Source: JAJCYL01 sp965206015 (GTDB lineage: Bacteria; Bacteroidota; Bacteroidia; Cytophagales; Cyclobacteriaceae). From it: a DNA stretch of 64,000 nt. The stretch lies in assembly GCA_965206015.1 (NCBI GenBank), contig CBDBIW010000016.1:620001-684000 (forward strand). The letters run 5' to 3'. Numbering within the stretch: position 1 is the stretch's first letter; each line of letters starts with the position of its first letter. The position numbers and the translations under genes were made by a program. Positions 11,758 to 21,759 of the stretch are shown in pieces. Below the pieces are notes generated by a model. The model saw only the letters and a program-made list of their open reading frames with translations. It was not told the DNA's origin and ran no database searches.

Positions 11758-13545
11758 TTATTCGGTCTTAATTTTTTCCCAGACCTTAAAGAGCGCATAT
11801 CCACCAACTCCCGAGAGAACGGTGAGCAGCATTGCCAGCGTATAGTTTCCATAAATCCAGTGACCTGTGGCAAAAAGAGCTGCAAAAACAGCCACACTTC
11901 CTATCATCATTCCAAGAATTTGAAGGGGTAGACTGCCTTCAGTATTATTATCAATTACTTCACCGTCGGCAGAAGCCTCTTCAAGGACTTTTTTCCAACC
12001 TGACCCGGCCGGTTTGATACGTTTATAGAAGTCTCTTAATGTTTTTTTATCAGTTCCAGGTGTTACATAGGTTGCAAGTACCCAAACCAAAGTGGTTAAC
12101 AGTGCTCCTGATATGGTTTTGAGCCATTCTTCCATTGGTAAAAAACCGAGATTATCATGTACAAAGGTCAAGTAACCGGCTATAATCAGCGAGGATATCA
12201 TGGCAATGATCTCAGTGTACGCATTAATTCGCCACCAAAACCAGCGTAAAATATAGATTAGGCCCGTTCCAGCTCCGAGTAATAGAAGTAGGTTAAATGC
12301 CTGACTTGCATCGGTTAACATAAGACCTAATGCGGTTCCCAAAATCATTGAGACGACAGTAAACCAACGTCCAGCCCAAACCAGTTGTTTTTCAGTAGCA
12401 TCGGGCTTTATAAATCTCCGGTAGAAATCATTTACTAAATAGGATGCTCCAAGGTTTAGCTGTGTAGACATTGTAGACATATAGGCTGCAATTAAAGCTG
12501 CAGCTACAAGACCCAGTAAACCAGCAGGAAGGAATGTCAACATAGCAGGGTAGGCCACGTCATGTCCTAATTTATCATCTGGAAGATTTGGAAATGCTGA
12601 TTTGAGATCTGACAATTCTGGGAAAACGACCAATGATGCAAGAGCAATCAATATCCATGGCCATGGGCGTAATGCATAATGAGCTACATTAAATAAAAGC
12701 GTTGCTCCCATTGCGTTTCTTTCACCTTTGGCAGAAAGCATTCTCTGAGCAATATAACCTCCACCTCCCGGTTCAGCTCCGGGATAAAAAGAAGCCCACC
12801 ATTGTACAGCGAGTGGTACGAAAAGAATTGGTATCCAGTGAGCGGGATCAGAGAAATCTGGTAAAATGGGCATCTTTTCAAGTACCAGCTCATTTGCCAG
12901 GAGGTTAGATAAACCCCCGACCTCTGGCATGTTAACAATATAAATACATGCCCAAAGTGAGCCAGCCATAGCCATGATAAACTGGACAAGGTCGGTAATA
13001 ATGACTGCTTTAAGTCCGCCCAATGCACTATAGGCCAACGTAATTGAACCCGCAATTAAAAGTGTTTGCCATCCCTTTAAATCCAGGATAACTTCTCCAA
13101 ATTTTATTGCCGCAAGTGAAACCGTGCCCATTACTAATACATTGAAGATCAGGCCCAGATAAAGTGCCCGAAACCCTCTTAGAAACGCAGCGGCTTTACC
13201 ACTGTATCGTAATTCGTAGAATTCGATGTCAGTCATTACTTCAGATCGTCTCCATAATTTGGCATACACAAAGACGGTAAGCATTCCTGTGAGGAGAAAG
13301 GCCCACCAACCCCAATTACCAGAAACTCCCTGGTCACGAATTAAATTGGTTACGAGGTTGGGTGTATCTGCAGAGAAGGTTGTTGCCACCATTGAAACGC
13401 CCAATAACCACCAAGGCATGTTTCTGCCTGAAAGAAAGAAGTCGGAGGCACTTTCTCCAGCCCTTTTTGAAACAATTAATCCTATTACCAGTGAAACAAT
13501 AAAAAAGGCGAGGATTATTATCCAATCAATAGGAGCTAGGTTCAT
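11758..13545 (-). CDS. sodium:solute symporter (SSS family)
   Basis: This 595-residue polytopic inner-membrane protein begins 'IDWIIILAFFIVSLVIGLIV' and carries the SSS core: 'DFFLSGRNMPWWLLGVSM', 'FSADTPNLV', 'YSALGGLKAVIITDLVQF', 'AALIAAYMSTMSTQLNLGAS'. The polar S/T stretch in the last segment is the expected Na2-site region. A C-terminal extension of about 150 residues carries extra helices, as in the long Bacteroidota members. It lies downstream of nagB and the ROK kinase on the same strand, so import of an amino sugar (GlcNAc, GlcN or chitobiose) is a reasonable inference, not shown by sequence. It appears intact. Confidence 0.85.
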   Translation of the reverse strand: MNLAPIDWIIILAFFIVSLVIGLIVSKRAGESASDFFLSGRNMPWWLLGVSMVATTFSADTPNLVTNLIRDQGVSGNWGWWAFLLTGMLTVFVYAKLWRRSEVMTDIEFYELRYSGKAAAFLRGFRALYLGLIFNVLVMGTVSLAAIKFGEVILDLKGWQTLLIAGSITLAYSALGGLKAVIITDLVQFIMAMAGSLWACIYIVNMPEVGGLSNLLANELVLEKMPILPDFSDPAHWIPILFVPLAVQWWASFYPGAEPGGGGYIAQRMLSAKGERNAMGATLLFNVAHYALRPWPWILIALASLVVFPELSDLKSAFPNLPDDKLGHDVAYPAMLTFLPAGLLGLVAAALIAAYMSTMSTQLNLGASYLVNDFYRRFIKPDATEKQLVWAGRWFTVVSMILGTALGLMLTDASQAFNLLLLLGAGTGLIYILRWFWWRINAYTEIIAMISSLIIAGYLTFVHDNLGFLPMEEWLKTISGALLTTLVWVLATYVTPGTDKKTLRDFYKRIKPAGSGWKKVLEEASADGEVIDNNTEGSLPLQILGMMIGSVAVFAALFATGHWIYGNYTLAMLLTVLSGVGGYALFKVWEKIKTE

Positions 13546-13556
13546 GGCGAATAGTT

Positions 13557-13652
13557 AAAAGGTTTCAAAGTTGGAAAGTTAAAAAATTTGAGCTTACTAA
13601 TTCTTAAAGTTGGAGGTCACGAACTTTTCAACCTTCCAACTTAAACCTTTTT
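13557..13652. repeat. imperfect ~32-bp inverted repeat between nagB and the symporter
   Basis: The arm at 13557-13588 (aaaaggtttcaaagttggaa and onward) is the near reverse complement of 13621-13652 (ending ccaacttaaaccttttt), with a 32-nt loop. The downstream arm overlaps the nagB stop codon. In the transcribed (minus) direction this would be a long stem-loop between two operon genes. It could stabilise the nagB mRNA, partly terminate transcription, or be a small dispersed intergenic repeat. Confidence 0.65.
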
Positions 13653-15603
13653 AAAAATAATATCTCTTGAATGCTTCAATGGCCTCATACTCTGAGAGAC
13701 CTAGTTGATCATACATCTTGGCTGTTCCAGTATTTCTGTCTTCAGCTCTTTGCCAAAATTCTCTAGCATCTTTTCCAGGAAAGACTGCTGAATCTTTTTG
13801 AGACTGGTGCTTGAAAATTGCTTTTCTCTTACGAAGAACTTGTTCAGGACTCATCGGTACAGCCATATCAATGTCATTGATGTCCCATTCCTGCCATGCA
13901 CCTCTGTAAAGCCAGACGTAACAGCCCTTCATCCATGCCTCATCTTTCATGCGTCGGATAGCTTCAAAAATAGCATTCAGACAAACACGATGCGTACCAT
14001 GTGGGTCTGACAAATCGCCGGCAGCGTAGATTTGGTGAGGTTTGATTTTTTGTAGAAGATCCATAATAATTCGGACATCTTCTTCTCCAATTGGCTTCTT
14101 CTTAACCAGCCCCGTTTCGTAAAAAGGCATCTCCAAGAAATGGGCTCTGTCATCGGATAAGCCAACGTAACGACATCCTGCTTTCGCTTCTCCTCTACGT
14201 ATGAGTCCTTTAATTCTTTTGACTTCTTCGCTGTCTAGCTGGCCTGGTTTCTTTTCACTTAAGTCCCGGACTACTTTCTCATAAATTTCTTTGCCATCTT
14301 CGCTATTGACATTGTTTTTGGTATTGAAACTTCTAAGGAAATCTGCATACCTGATTACGTCATCATCAAATACTGCAATATTGCCAGATGTTTGATAGGC
14401 TACATGCACCTCATGACCTTGGTCATGAAGTCTCATAAATGTGCCACCCATTGAGATGACATCGTCATCGGGGTGTGGGCTGAATAAGACGACCCTTTTA
14501 CTTGCCGGTTCTGCTCTTTCAGGGCGGTTAGTATCATCTGCATTAGGTTTGCCGCCTGGCCATCCGGTTATGGTATGTTGAAGGTGATTAAATATATCAA
14601 TGTTAATATCATAAACTGATCCGTGCATGGCGATGAGATCACTCATGCCATTATCGTTGTAATCTCTATCGGTAAGCTTGAGTACGGGTTTTCCAAATTT
14701 GACACATAACCAAATGACTGCTTTCCGGGTTAACTCTGTAGTCCACTCACAACTTCCTACAAGCCACGGTGTCTTTACTCTGGCCAGCTCTGCCGATGCT
14801 GCATTATCTAAAACGATAGTAACATCTGGATGATTTTGAAGGTAAGTGGCTGGTACAAGATCGGATACTTTCTTTTCAACTGTTCGCTGGATGATTCCTG
14901 CTTTCCCTTCACCCCAGGCCATTAGAATTATACGCTGGGACTTTAAAATGGTACCCACACCCATAGTAATTGCCTTGCGTGGCACATTGTTCTGACTAAA
15001 GAAATCACTGGCAGCGTCAACTCGGGTCAGGTGGTCAAGAGTGATCATTCTTGTAGGCGAATTTATTCCTGATCCAGGTTCATTGAACCCTATGTGGCCA
15101 GTCCGGCCAATTCCCAAAATTTGAAGATTTATTCCGCCAGCTTCTTCTATTTTGTTTTCATAATCTTTACAGTACTCCCTGGAGCTATTTTTCGAAATTG
15201 TGCCGTCAGGAATATGTATATTGTTCTTGTCAATATCAATATGATCGAATAAATATTCATTCATGAACCGGACGTAACTCTGAAGTGCATTGGGTTCAAT
15301 TGGATAGTATTCATCTAAATTGAAGGTGATTACTTCTTTGAAGCTTAACCCTTCTTCTTTGTGCATTCTCACCAGTTCATCATAAACAGAAGTTGGAGAT
15401 GATCCAGTGGCTAGACCAAGTACACATTTCTGACCATTCTCGTTTTTATCTCTGATGAGTTGTGCGATCTCATTTGCTACGGCAATAGAACCAGTCGAGG
15501 GCTCATCGTAAATGACCGTGTGGATCTTTTCGAATCGAGTGCTTTCGTCATAACCTTTTTGGTCAAGTTTAAATGATTGGGGTGCAATTTGTTGAGTTGC
15601 CAT
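13651..15603 (-). CDS. nagB: glucosamine-6-phosphate deaminase fused to a PIG-L/LmbE deacetylase-like domain
   Basis: This is a two-domain cytosolic protein of 650 residues. Residues about 25-330 are NagB: 'VLGLATGSSPTSVYDELVRM', 'FNLDEYYPIEP' and 'ILGIGRTGHIGFNEPGSG' carry the phosphate-binding and catalytic Asp/His residues. NagB converts glucosamine-6-phosphate to fructose-6-phosphate and ammonia. From about 370 onward is a PIG-L domain ('VVLFSPHPDDDVISMGGTFM', 'DPHGTHRVCLNAIFEAI') with the zinc-binding HPDD and HxxH motifs. It could deacetylate an amino-sugar derivative. This fusion is known in Bacteroidota. The ROK kinase gene is 25 nt upstream and the symporter follows. It is complete, with its ATG at 15603. 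Confidence 0.92.
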   Translation of the reverse strand: MATQQIAPQSFKLDQKGYDESTRFEKIHTVIYDEPSTGSIAVANEIAQLIRDKNENGQKCVLGLATGSSPTSVYDELVRMHKEEGLSFKEVITFNLDEYYPIEPNALQSYVRFMNEYLFDHIDIDKNNIHIPDGTISKNSSREYCKDYENKIEEAGGINLQILGIGRTGHIGFNEPGSGINSPTRMITLDHLTRVDAASDFFSQNNVPRKAITMGVGTILKSQRIILMAWGEGKAGIIQRTVEKKVSDLVPATYLQNHPDVTIVLDNAASAELARVKTPWLVGSCEWTTELTRKAVIWLCVKFGKPVLKLTDRDYNDNGMSDLIAMHGSVYDINIDIFNHLQHTITGWPGGKPNADDTNRPERAEPASKRVVLFSPHPDDDVISMGGTFMRLHDQGHEVHVAYQTSGNIAVFDDDVIRYADFLRSFNTKNNVNSEDGKEIYEKVVRDLSEKKPGQLDSEEVKRIKGLIRRGEAKAGCRYVGLSDDRAHFLEMPFYETGLVKKKPIGEEDVRIIMDLLQKIKPHQIYAAGDLSDPHGTHRVCLNAIFEAIRRMKDEAWMKGCYVWLYRGAWQEWDINDIDMAVPMSPEQVLRKRKAIFKHQSQKDSAVFPGKDAREFWQRAEDRNTGTAKMYDQLGLSEYEAIEAFKRYYF

Positions 15604-15628
15604 TCTTTTAATGTATTGATATTGGTTT

Positions 15629-16609
15629 TTAAATGTCTACTGGATTTTCGATCATGTGGTCAACTGATTCCCATACGAGGGCACTGGCACCTAGAATCGG
15701 TACGTTGTTATCATCTAATTTTGAAGGGAGAAGTTCAATTGTACCCTTGCAACTGTTCAGTAAATGCTCTTCCATGGATTTCTTGGCTGGTTCGAATAAT
15801 AGATGACCAGCATTTGCAACACCACCAACCAGAAATATTGCTCTTGGGCTAGTAAACATTACAAGATTGGCTAGTTGAAGTCCCAAAATTTCTCCTGTGT
15901 GTTTGAAGGCCTCTTTTGCGATAATATCCCCCTTCATTGCGGCATTGTAAATTACTTCTGAGGTTAAGTCATCAAACAAAATTTTAGCCAGGATACTGTT
16001 CGAGTCATTTCTGTCCGCAATTAGTTTATATACAGTTCTCTTTATTCCGCTGGCCGAGACATAAGTTTCCAGGCATCCCTTTCGGCCACAACCGCAATGT
16101 CTCCCATTTTGACGTACAGTAATATGACCAATTTCACCCGCCAAACTATCAGGACCTTGTACGAGTTCACCGTTAGAAATAATACCCCCACCGAGGCCTG
16201 TACCCAGGGTGATTACTATGAAATCCTGCATTCCAATTGCTGCTCCGTATGTCTTTTCGCCCACAGCTGCCAGATTGGCGTCGTTGTTGATAAAAACAGG
16301 GACCTGATATATTTTTTGGAGGAACTCTCTAAGATTGACTTTTCCTTCCCAATTTAAGTTGGCAGCATTAGAAACTATTCCTGTTCTGCTATTGGCCATT
16401 GGGGCTCCAACTCCGATACCACTCAGGATTAGACCTTCATTGGAGTTTAATAGTTCATCAACTTCATCTTTAAGTTCGTTAAGAAATGAATGTGATAAAT
16501 TTTCAGATGATGTTGGAAGGGGAGTTTTCTGGATAATTTCTCCTTCCCTGTTCACAATGCCGATTTTAGTGTTTGTTCCACCGATATCTATACCTAGTGC
16601 AATCTCCAT
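15629..16609 (-). CDS. ROK family sugar kinase (N-acetylglucosamine/glucose kinase type)
   Basis: The 326-residue protein opens with the phosphate loop 'LGIDIGGTNTKIGIVN'. It contains the ROK signature 'LGTGLGGGIISNGELV' and the zinc motif 'GHITVRQNGRHCGCGRKG' followed by 'CLETYVSASG'. ROK kinases phosphorylate glucose, GlcNAc or ManNAc in the cytosol. No DNA-binding domain precedes the kinase, so it is an enzyme rather than a NagC-type repressor. Co-directional nagB 25 nt downstream and a GH20 hexosaminidase elsewhere in the window make an amino sugar the likely substrate. Confidence 0.87.
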   Translation of the reverse strand: MEIALGIDIGGTNTKIGIVNREGEIIQKTPLPTSSENLSHSFLNELKDEVDELLNSNEGLILSGIGVGAPMANSRTGIVSNAANLNWEGKVNLREFLQKIYQVPVFINNDANLAAVGEKTYGAAIGMQDFIVITLGTGLGGGIISNGELVQGPDSLAGEIGHITVRQNGRHCGCGRKGCLETYVSASGIKRTVYKLIADRNDSNSILAKILFDDLTSEVIYNAAMKGDIIAKEAFKHTGEILGLQLANLVMFTSPRAIFLVGGVANAGHLLFEPAKKSMEEHLLNSCKGTIELLPSKLDDNNVPILGASALVWESVDHMIENPVDI

Positions 16610-16701
16610 AGAATGGGTTTAATAGTAGATTCAACGGCAAATTTGAATCTTCTGGCTCTTATTTTAAGCTGAAGAATTGCACAAAAAGCAAGGTTAAAAT
16701 A

Positions 16702-17362
16702 TCACTCGTATAAATCGTCGTTATCGGCGTTACACAACCCTTCATAGAATGTAGATATCTTCTGAGTCACAGCTTCAAGGTATAATTTTCCTTTTTCTGC
16801 TGTTGAATCCTTTGGCTCACCGACCCCTGTGTCTTTAGTGACCTTTGTCCATTGACGCTCGGCCCATGGCCACCCCTCTTTAATGCCCTTGATTCTGAAT
16901 CTTTTCCAGTGGCCATCACCCGCTTCACCTAAAGGTCTAATGAGATTTGGGACCAAATGCATCATAACACTGGTTTCCATTTCACCTGCATGATCACCCA
17001 TATCTGTAAAATATACATCTCCACTGACAGCTTTGAACCAATTGCAGGTAGATATAAATATGTCCGGATGAATAGCTTCTAATTCATGAACCATTTGTTT
17101 GAAATCATTCCCTCCATGACCGTTCAATATTAGCAGTTTATCAATTCCAGCTCTTGAGATGACGTCCGCGACATCCTTGAAGAATAATAAACTGCGTACC
17201 TGGATTCAGATTGATGTCCAGTTTGACATCAAGTTGTCGGGTATTCACTCCAAATGGTATAGTTGGTAGAACAACTACTTTTGCACCATTTTCCCGGGCC
17301 AGCTTTGCTGATTCAGCGGCTATGCAATCACACTGAGTGACATCGGTTGAGTAGGGGAGGGA
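16702..17362 (-). pseudogene. creatininase family amidohydrolase, N-terminally truncated and frameshifted
   Basis: The open 141-codon part (16702-17127) begins at 'NGHGGNDF' and contains 'DMGDHAGEMETSVMMHL', the metal-binding NGHGGN and HAGxxET motifs of creatininase/MftE-type hydrolases. Upstream, in a second frame, the coding signal continues: 'CIAAESAKLARENGAKVVVL', 'PTIPFGVNTRQLDVKLDIN'. The frame shift lies near 17175. The protein starts abruptly at 'LPYSTDV', losing the usual 'GSxEQHG' metal motif, about 10 nt from an IS5-type terminal sequence. It is presumably inactive. It may once have belonged to the amino-sugar operon. Confidence 0.65.
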
Positions 17363-17372
17363 TAGTTATAAA

Positions 17373-17382
17373 ACCGTTGCAA
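17373..17382. repeat. isolated IS5-type terminus (ACCGTTGCAA)
   Basis: The 10-mer ACCGTTGCAA occurs here exactly where the creatininase gene is truncated. The same 10-mer forms the two inverted ends of the IS5 remnant at 26539-27025. This suggests a lost or recombined IS5-type copy at this site. Confidence 0.45.
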
Positions 17383-17521
17383 GAGAGATTATTAAATTCA
17401 GTCAGGATTTTAGTTTGGTTATTTGTAGTTATATGTTGATTTTTCTGTGCTTTTTTCATCCCTTAGAGTAGATAAGTAGAAGGTCAAAACTAAATTATGA
17501 ATAAAAAGCGTTTCAATATTT

Positions 17522-18057
17522 ATGAGACGAAATCTTACATTATCCATAGACCAAGTTAACATGTTGTCCCTCATCCATCAAGGAAGCAAAAAATTCCAAG
17601 TACGTTCACGGGCACAATTTGTGATTTTATATTCTACAGGCTATCGGATGAGTGAGCTAAGTAAAATTTTCCAGGTACATTATAATACGGCCACCAACTG
17701 GTTAAATTCCTGGTTATCCAATGGTTTGACAGGGTTATATAATAAACCTGGCGGAGGACGTCCACCTATTTTAAATGACCAGGAAAAGGAAAGGGTAAAA
17801 ATCAGGTAAAGAAGCACCCACAAAAGGCAAGCCTTGTGCTGGGTTGGATAGATACAGAATTGGGCAAAACTTTGTCAAAAGAAACCTTAAAAAGAGTGTT
17901 AAAATCAATGGACATGAGTTGGCACAGGGCAAGAAGGGTATTGTTCAATAAGCCAGAGGAACAGGAGTACAATAAAAAGAAAGCAGCACTTGAAATGTTG
18001 CAAAGCCTGGAAAGAAAGGGTTATCTTACCATTTACTATATGGATGAGTCCGGTTTT
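17522..18057 (+). pseudogene. IS630-family transposase, frameshifted and 3'-truncated
   Basis: The first frame encodes a helix-turn-helix domain ('FVILYSTGYRMSELSKIFQV') and 'GLTGLYNKPGGGRPPILNDQ', typical of IS630/DDE_3 transposases. The frame breaks near 17805 and resumes as 'VKKHPQKASLVLGWIDTELG', then 'LSKETLKRVLKSMDMSWHRA', reaching the first catalytic Asp in 'IYYMDESGF'. The DDE_3 catalytic domain is cut off there. It differs in sequence from the intact IS630 at 40.7 kb. It marks the left side of the SusCD-sulfatase island. Confidence 0.7.
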
Positions 18058-18059
18058 TG

Positions 18060-18170
18060 GCAATTGATGAGATTTCTTTAACAAGTGTTGCTATTTCTTT
18101 TGGAGGGTTACCATGGCCAAAACTTTCCGATTCGTAAATATTTATATCAATTGAACAATCTTTTTTCTAT
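18060..18170 (-). other. short unassigned coding-like stretch on the minus strand
   Basis: Directly after the IS630 remnant, one minus-strand frame reads without stops as 'DCSIDINIYESESFGHGNPP', then 'KEIATLVKEISSIAKN'. It looks like a genuine protein fragment, but I do not recognise the family. It is probably the stub of a gene destroyed by the rearrangement. Confidence 0.3.
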
Positions 18171-18207
18171 ATATAGCTGGGATAAAAATAAAAATTAACA
18201 TAAAATG

Positions 18208-18239
18208 TTTGCATATTAAAAATTTAGCCTCTACTTTAC
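18208..18239 (+). promoter_or_regulatory. candidate Bacteroidota promoter for the SusC/SusD operon
   Basis: TTTG at 18208-18211, a 20-nt spacer and TACTTTAC at 18232-18239 fit the Bacteroidota consensus TTTG-N19-TAnnTTTG with one change. The first start codon follows about 40 nt downstream at 18281. Confidence 0.45.
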
Positions 18240-18280
18240 CGCCGTAATGAATGAATTAATCATTAAATATTTATAGAAGT

Positions 18281-21200
18281 ATGGAGAAAACAATTACACA
18301 AATGGTAAGATTGATATATTATTTGTACAACCTTACTAACGCAGACTTAAAGATGAAGCTAACAGTATTTTTGCTGGTTATTTCGTTATTTAAACTTCAG
18401 GCAAATGCCCACTCAGAAAACAATGCGAGTGATTTGCCTGGTGAAATAGATTATATGTCCTCGGATGTGTTACTGCTTTTAGCGAAAACAGACGGGTTTA
18501 TAACCATAAATGCCTCCCCCCCCCCCATTATAAAACCTCTCAAGAGAGCATTGTAACTCAAGAGAGCATTGTAAAGGGAGTCATAACAGACGAAAACAAT
18601 AATCCTCTACCCGGAGCCAACGTCATATTGAAAGGGACGGGTACTGGTGTAATTTCAGATTTTGATGGAAAGTATAGTATTGAAGTGCCGAATGAGGCTG
18701 CGATACTACAATTTTCTTTTGTCGGTTACCAAATTAAAGAAATCGTAGTAGATGGCAGAGAAATAATTGACGTTCAATTGATATTATCAACCGACGAATT
18801 AGACGAGGTTGTGGTCATTGGATATGGAGTTCAGAAAAAAGTGAACCTAACTGGAGCAGTAGATGTAATTGATGGCGAATTACTTGAAAACCGTCCTTCA
18901 CCTACGGTATCACAACTATTACAAGGAACATCTCCAAGTTTAACATTTAGTGTAGGTGATTTTGGTTTTCAACCAGGAGCCAATTTAGGTATACAAATTA
19001 GAGGCTTAGGATCTATCAATGGAGGTGCTCCTTATGTTCTAATAGATAACATTCCCGGAGATCTTAACCATTTAAACCCTGACGACGTAAAATCTATTTC
19101 TGTACTAAAAGACGCTGCAGCTTCGGCAGTATACGGCGCACGTGCACCTTATGGTGTTATTTTGGTAACTACCAAATCTGGAAAGAATCAAAAATTAAAA
19201 ATTTCATATTCAGGAAATGTTTCTGTTGCTAGTCCACAAAATCTTCCAAGTATGTTGAATTCCTATGTACACGCTAGAGCAATTAATGAAGCTGGAACGG
19301 CCAAATCCGGTGGCGGAGGTCGTTTTTTTGGAGATGGAATTATAGACAACATTGTAGCTTTTCAAGCAGGAGATTTTGATTTTTTAAGATCTATACCAAA
19401 CTTTCCTTCCGATGCCACTTTCTTTGAAACCACACCTAGAGGCGGAGGGAATTCCTGGGGTTTCAATCAATTTGGGAATGCAAATCGGGATTGGTTCGAT
19501 GAATATTATGGTAGTGGAATTATTACAAAACATGATCTCTCAATTTCTGGTGGATCTGAAAAAACATCATACTATTTTTCAACAGGATATTTTGATCAGG
19601 AAGGTGTTTTAAATTATGGTGCGGATACTTTCGATCGATTTAATGTCTTGGCTAAAATAACTACTGCTTTAAGTAACAAATGGGATATTACATATCAACC
19701 ACGTTTTTCCAGAACCGTAAGAGAAATTCCAAATATGGATCGTCAAGGATCTTATGATCTGATATTTCACCAGATTGCACGTACTATGCCTACCAATGCT
19801 AAATACGATGGCTATGGTAATATTATGATTCAATCTAAAATTCCCTGGGTGAATGATGCTGGAACAGATGTTACCGAAACAATAGAAAACTGGCAATCAA
19901 TCACAACTGAATTGAGGCCTCTGAACGGTTGGAAAATAAATGCAGATTTCTCTTATAGAAATACAAGCATATTGTATAGAAGTGCTGAACTAACCGTATT
20001 TGATAATTTAGTGGATCGTAGTCAAGTAACTAGTGGAAACACAGTACCAAGTAATTATAGAGCCACACATGACAACAATACCTATTGGACTTCAAACACA
20101 ACTTCTACCTATGATTTAAGTATTAATGAAGCACACAACTTTTCAATTTTGGCTGGGGTTCAATTTGAAGAAGCAAAATTTAGAGGTTTAACAGCTTTTA
20201 GAACCAATCTTTTGGCACAGGATGTGCCATCTTTAAACACTGCTGATGGTGAGATTTCTGCTAGTGAAAACCTATTAACTACAGCTACACAAGGAATTTT
20301 TGGTAGATTTCAGTATAACTACAAAGAAAAATACTTATTGGAGCTTAATGGAAGATATGATGGCTCATCTAGATTTAGAAAAGGAAATCGCAAAGGATTC
20401 TTCCCTTCTTTTTCTGCCGGGTGGAATATTGACAGAGAAGCTTTTTGGGAACCCATTAGCAATGTTATAAATACCATGAAACTTAAAGGGTCCTGGGGTG
20501 AATTAGGAAACCAAAATGTAGCTTCCTATTTGGACTTATCATTAATTCCTCTTTCTGGAAATCCGGTAGACTGGATATTTGGATATGGACAATCTAGACC
20601 AATAGGCTCTGCTGGAACACCTGGATTAATTAGTACTGATTTAACATGGGAAACAGCTAGAACACTTAATATAGGTACTAATATATCTTTTCTTGACCTA
20701 AGATTAAAAGTAGATTTTGATTGGTTTGAACGTACCACTATAGATATGATTGGTCCTGCTCAATCAGCACCGGGGGTTTTAGGAGCTACTGTTCCACGAT
20801 TAAATAATGCTGAATTAAGATCACGTGGTTGGGAATTAAATTTGAATTGGAGTGACCATCTAGAAAATGGATTATCCTATAACATTGGAGTTAATCTATA
20901 CGATAGCAAAGCTGTAGTAACCAAATATTTAAACCCTACAGGAACTTTAACAGATTGGTATGCAGGGCGTGCACAAGGTGAAATATGGGGATATACAGCA
21001 AATGACCTTTATCAAACACAGCAAGAAGTTGATGACTATACGGAAGCAATAGACCTTTCAGATATTACCGGACTTACATGGAATACCGGTGATGTTAAAT
21101 ATGAAGATACTACTGGTGACGGAAAGGTTGATGATGGGTCTAACACACTTGAAGATCACGGGGATTTGAAAATTATAGGAAATAGCACTCCTCATTATCA

Positions 21201-21735
21201 ATATGGTATTAATTTAGGAGTTAATTATAAAGGTTTCGATTTTTCCATGGTATGGAAAGGCGTAGGTAAAAGAGATTTATGGTTTGGTTCTAATGAAAAT
21301 ATTTTCTGGGGATTCCGTAGAGGTAACCAATCATCCTTATTCCCACATCATCTGGATTATTTTAGAGATCAACCAGGAGACGAATATACCGGAATAGCTC
21401 TTGGTGATGCAAATATTAATACAAATGCCTACTTCCCAAGACCTTACATTGACGCCGGTCAGAATAATAAAAATAGAGTAACCAGTACTCGATATTTACA
21501 AAATGGTGCTTACTTAAGATTACAGAATGTTCAAATAGGATATAATCTTCCTAAAAGTATAATAGAAAAAATAAATTTAAGCAATCTTAGATTTTATATT
21601 TCTGGTGAAAATTTAATCACTATTAGCGATTTATCTAAAGGAATAGATCCTTTAGCAGTAAGCAGTCGTTGGGGAGCAGGGAAAACGTATGGAGCCGATA
21701 GGATACTATCGTTAGGCATGAGAATTACGTATTAA
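18281..21735 (+). CDS. SusC/RagA-type TonB-dependent receptor, interrupted in frame by a C11 tract
   Basis: The N-terminus (18281) has the long SusC-type leader ('DLKMKLTVFLLVISLFKLQA'). After a short linker comes CarboxypepD-reg ('VKGVITDENNNPLPGANVIL'), the SusC TonB-box region ('DELDEVVVIGYGVQKKVNLT'), the plug ('QIRGLGSINGGAPYVLIDNI') and a full barrel ending 'ILSLGMRITY'. With the 11-C run at 18516-18526 the leader frame ends at 18554-18556. Adding one C or removing two joins leader and receptor in one frame of about 1150 codons. The main open frame alone lacks a secretion signal. The STN domain common in such receptors is absent. It is followed 24 nt later by susD. Together they would import oligosaccharides across the outer membrane. 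The gene is noticeably AT-richer than the flanks. Confidence 0.85.
18516..18526 (+). repeat. C11 homopolymer inside the SusC coding region
   Basis: Eleven consecutive C residues separate the signal-peptide frame from the receptor frame. C9 or C12 would restore a single reading frame. An in-frame 18-bp tandem duplication (18539-18556 and 18557-18574) follows immediately. Confidence 0.9.
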
Positions 21736-21759
21736 TCACATGAATAAAAATAAATCATT

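Noticed and set aside
12684..13055. 123-codon minus-strand open frame
   Set aside because: Shifted frame within the sodium:solute symporter, which carries the real family motifs.
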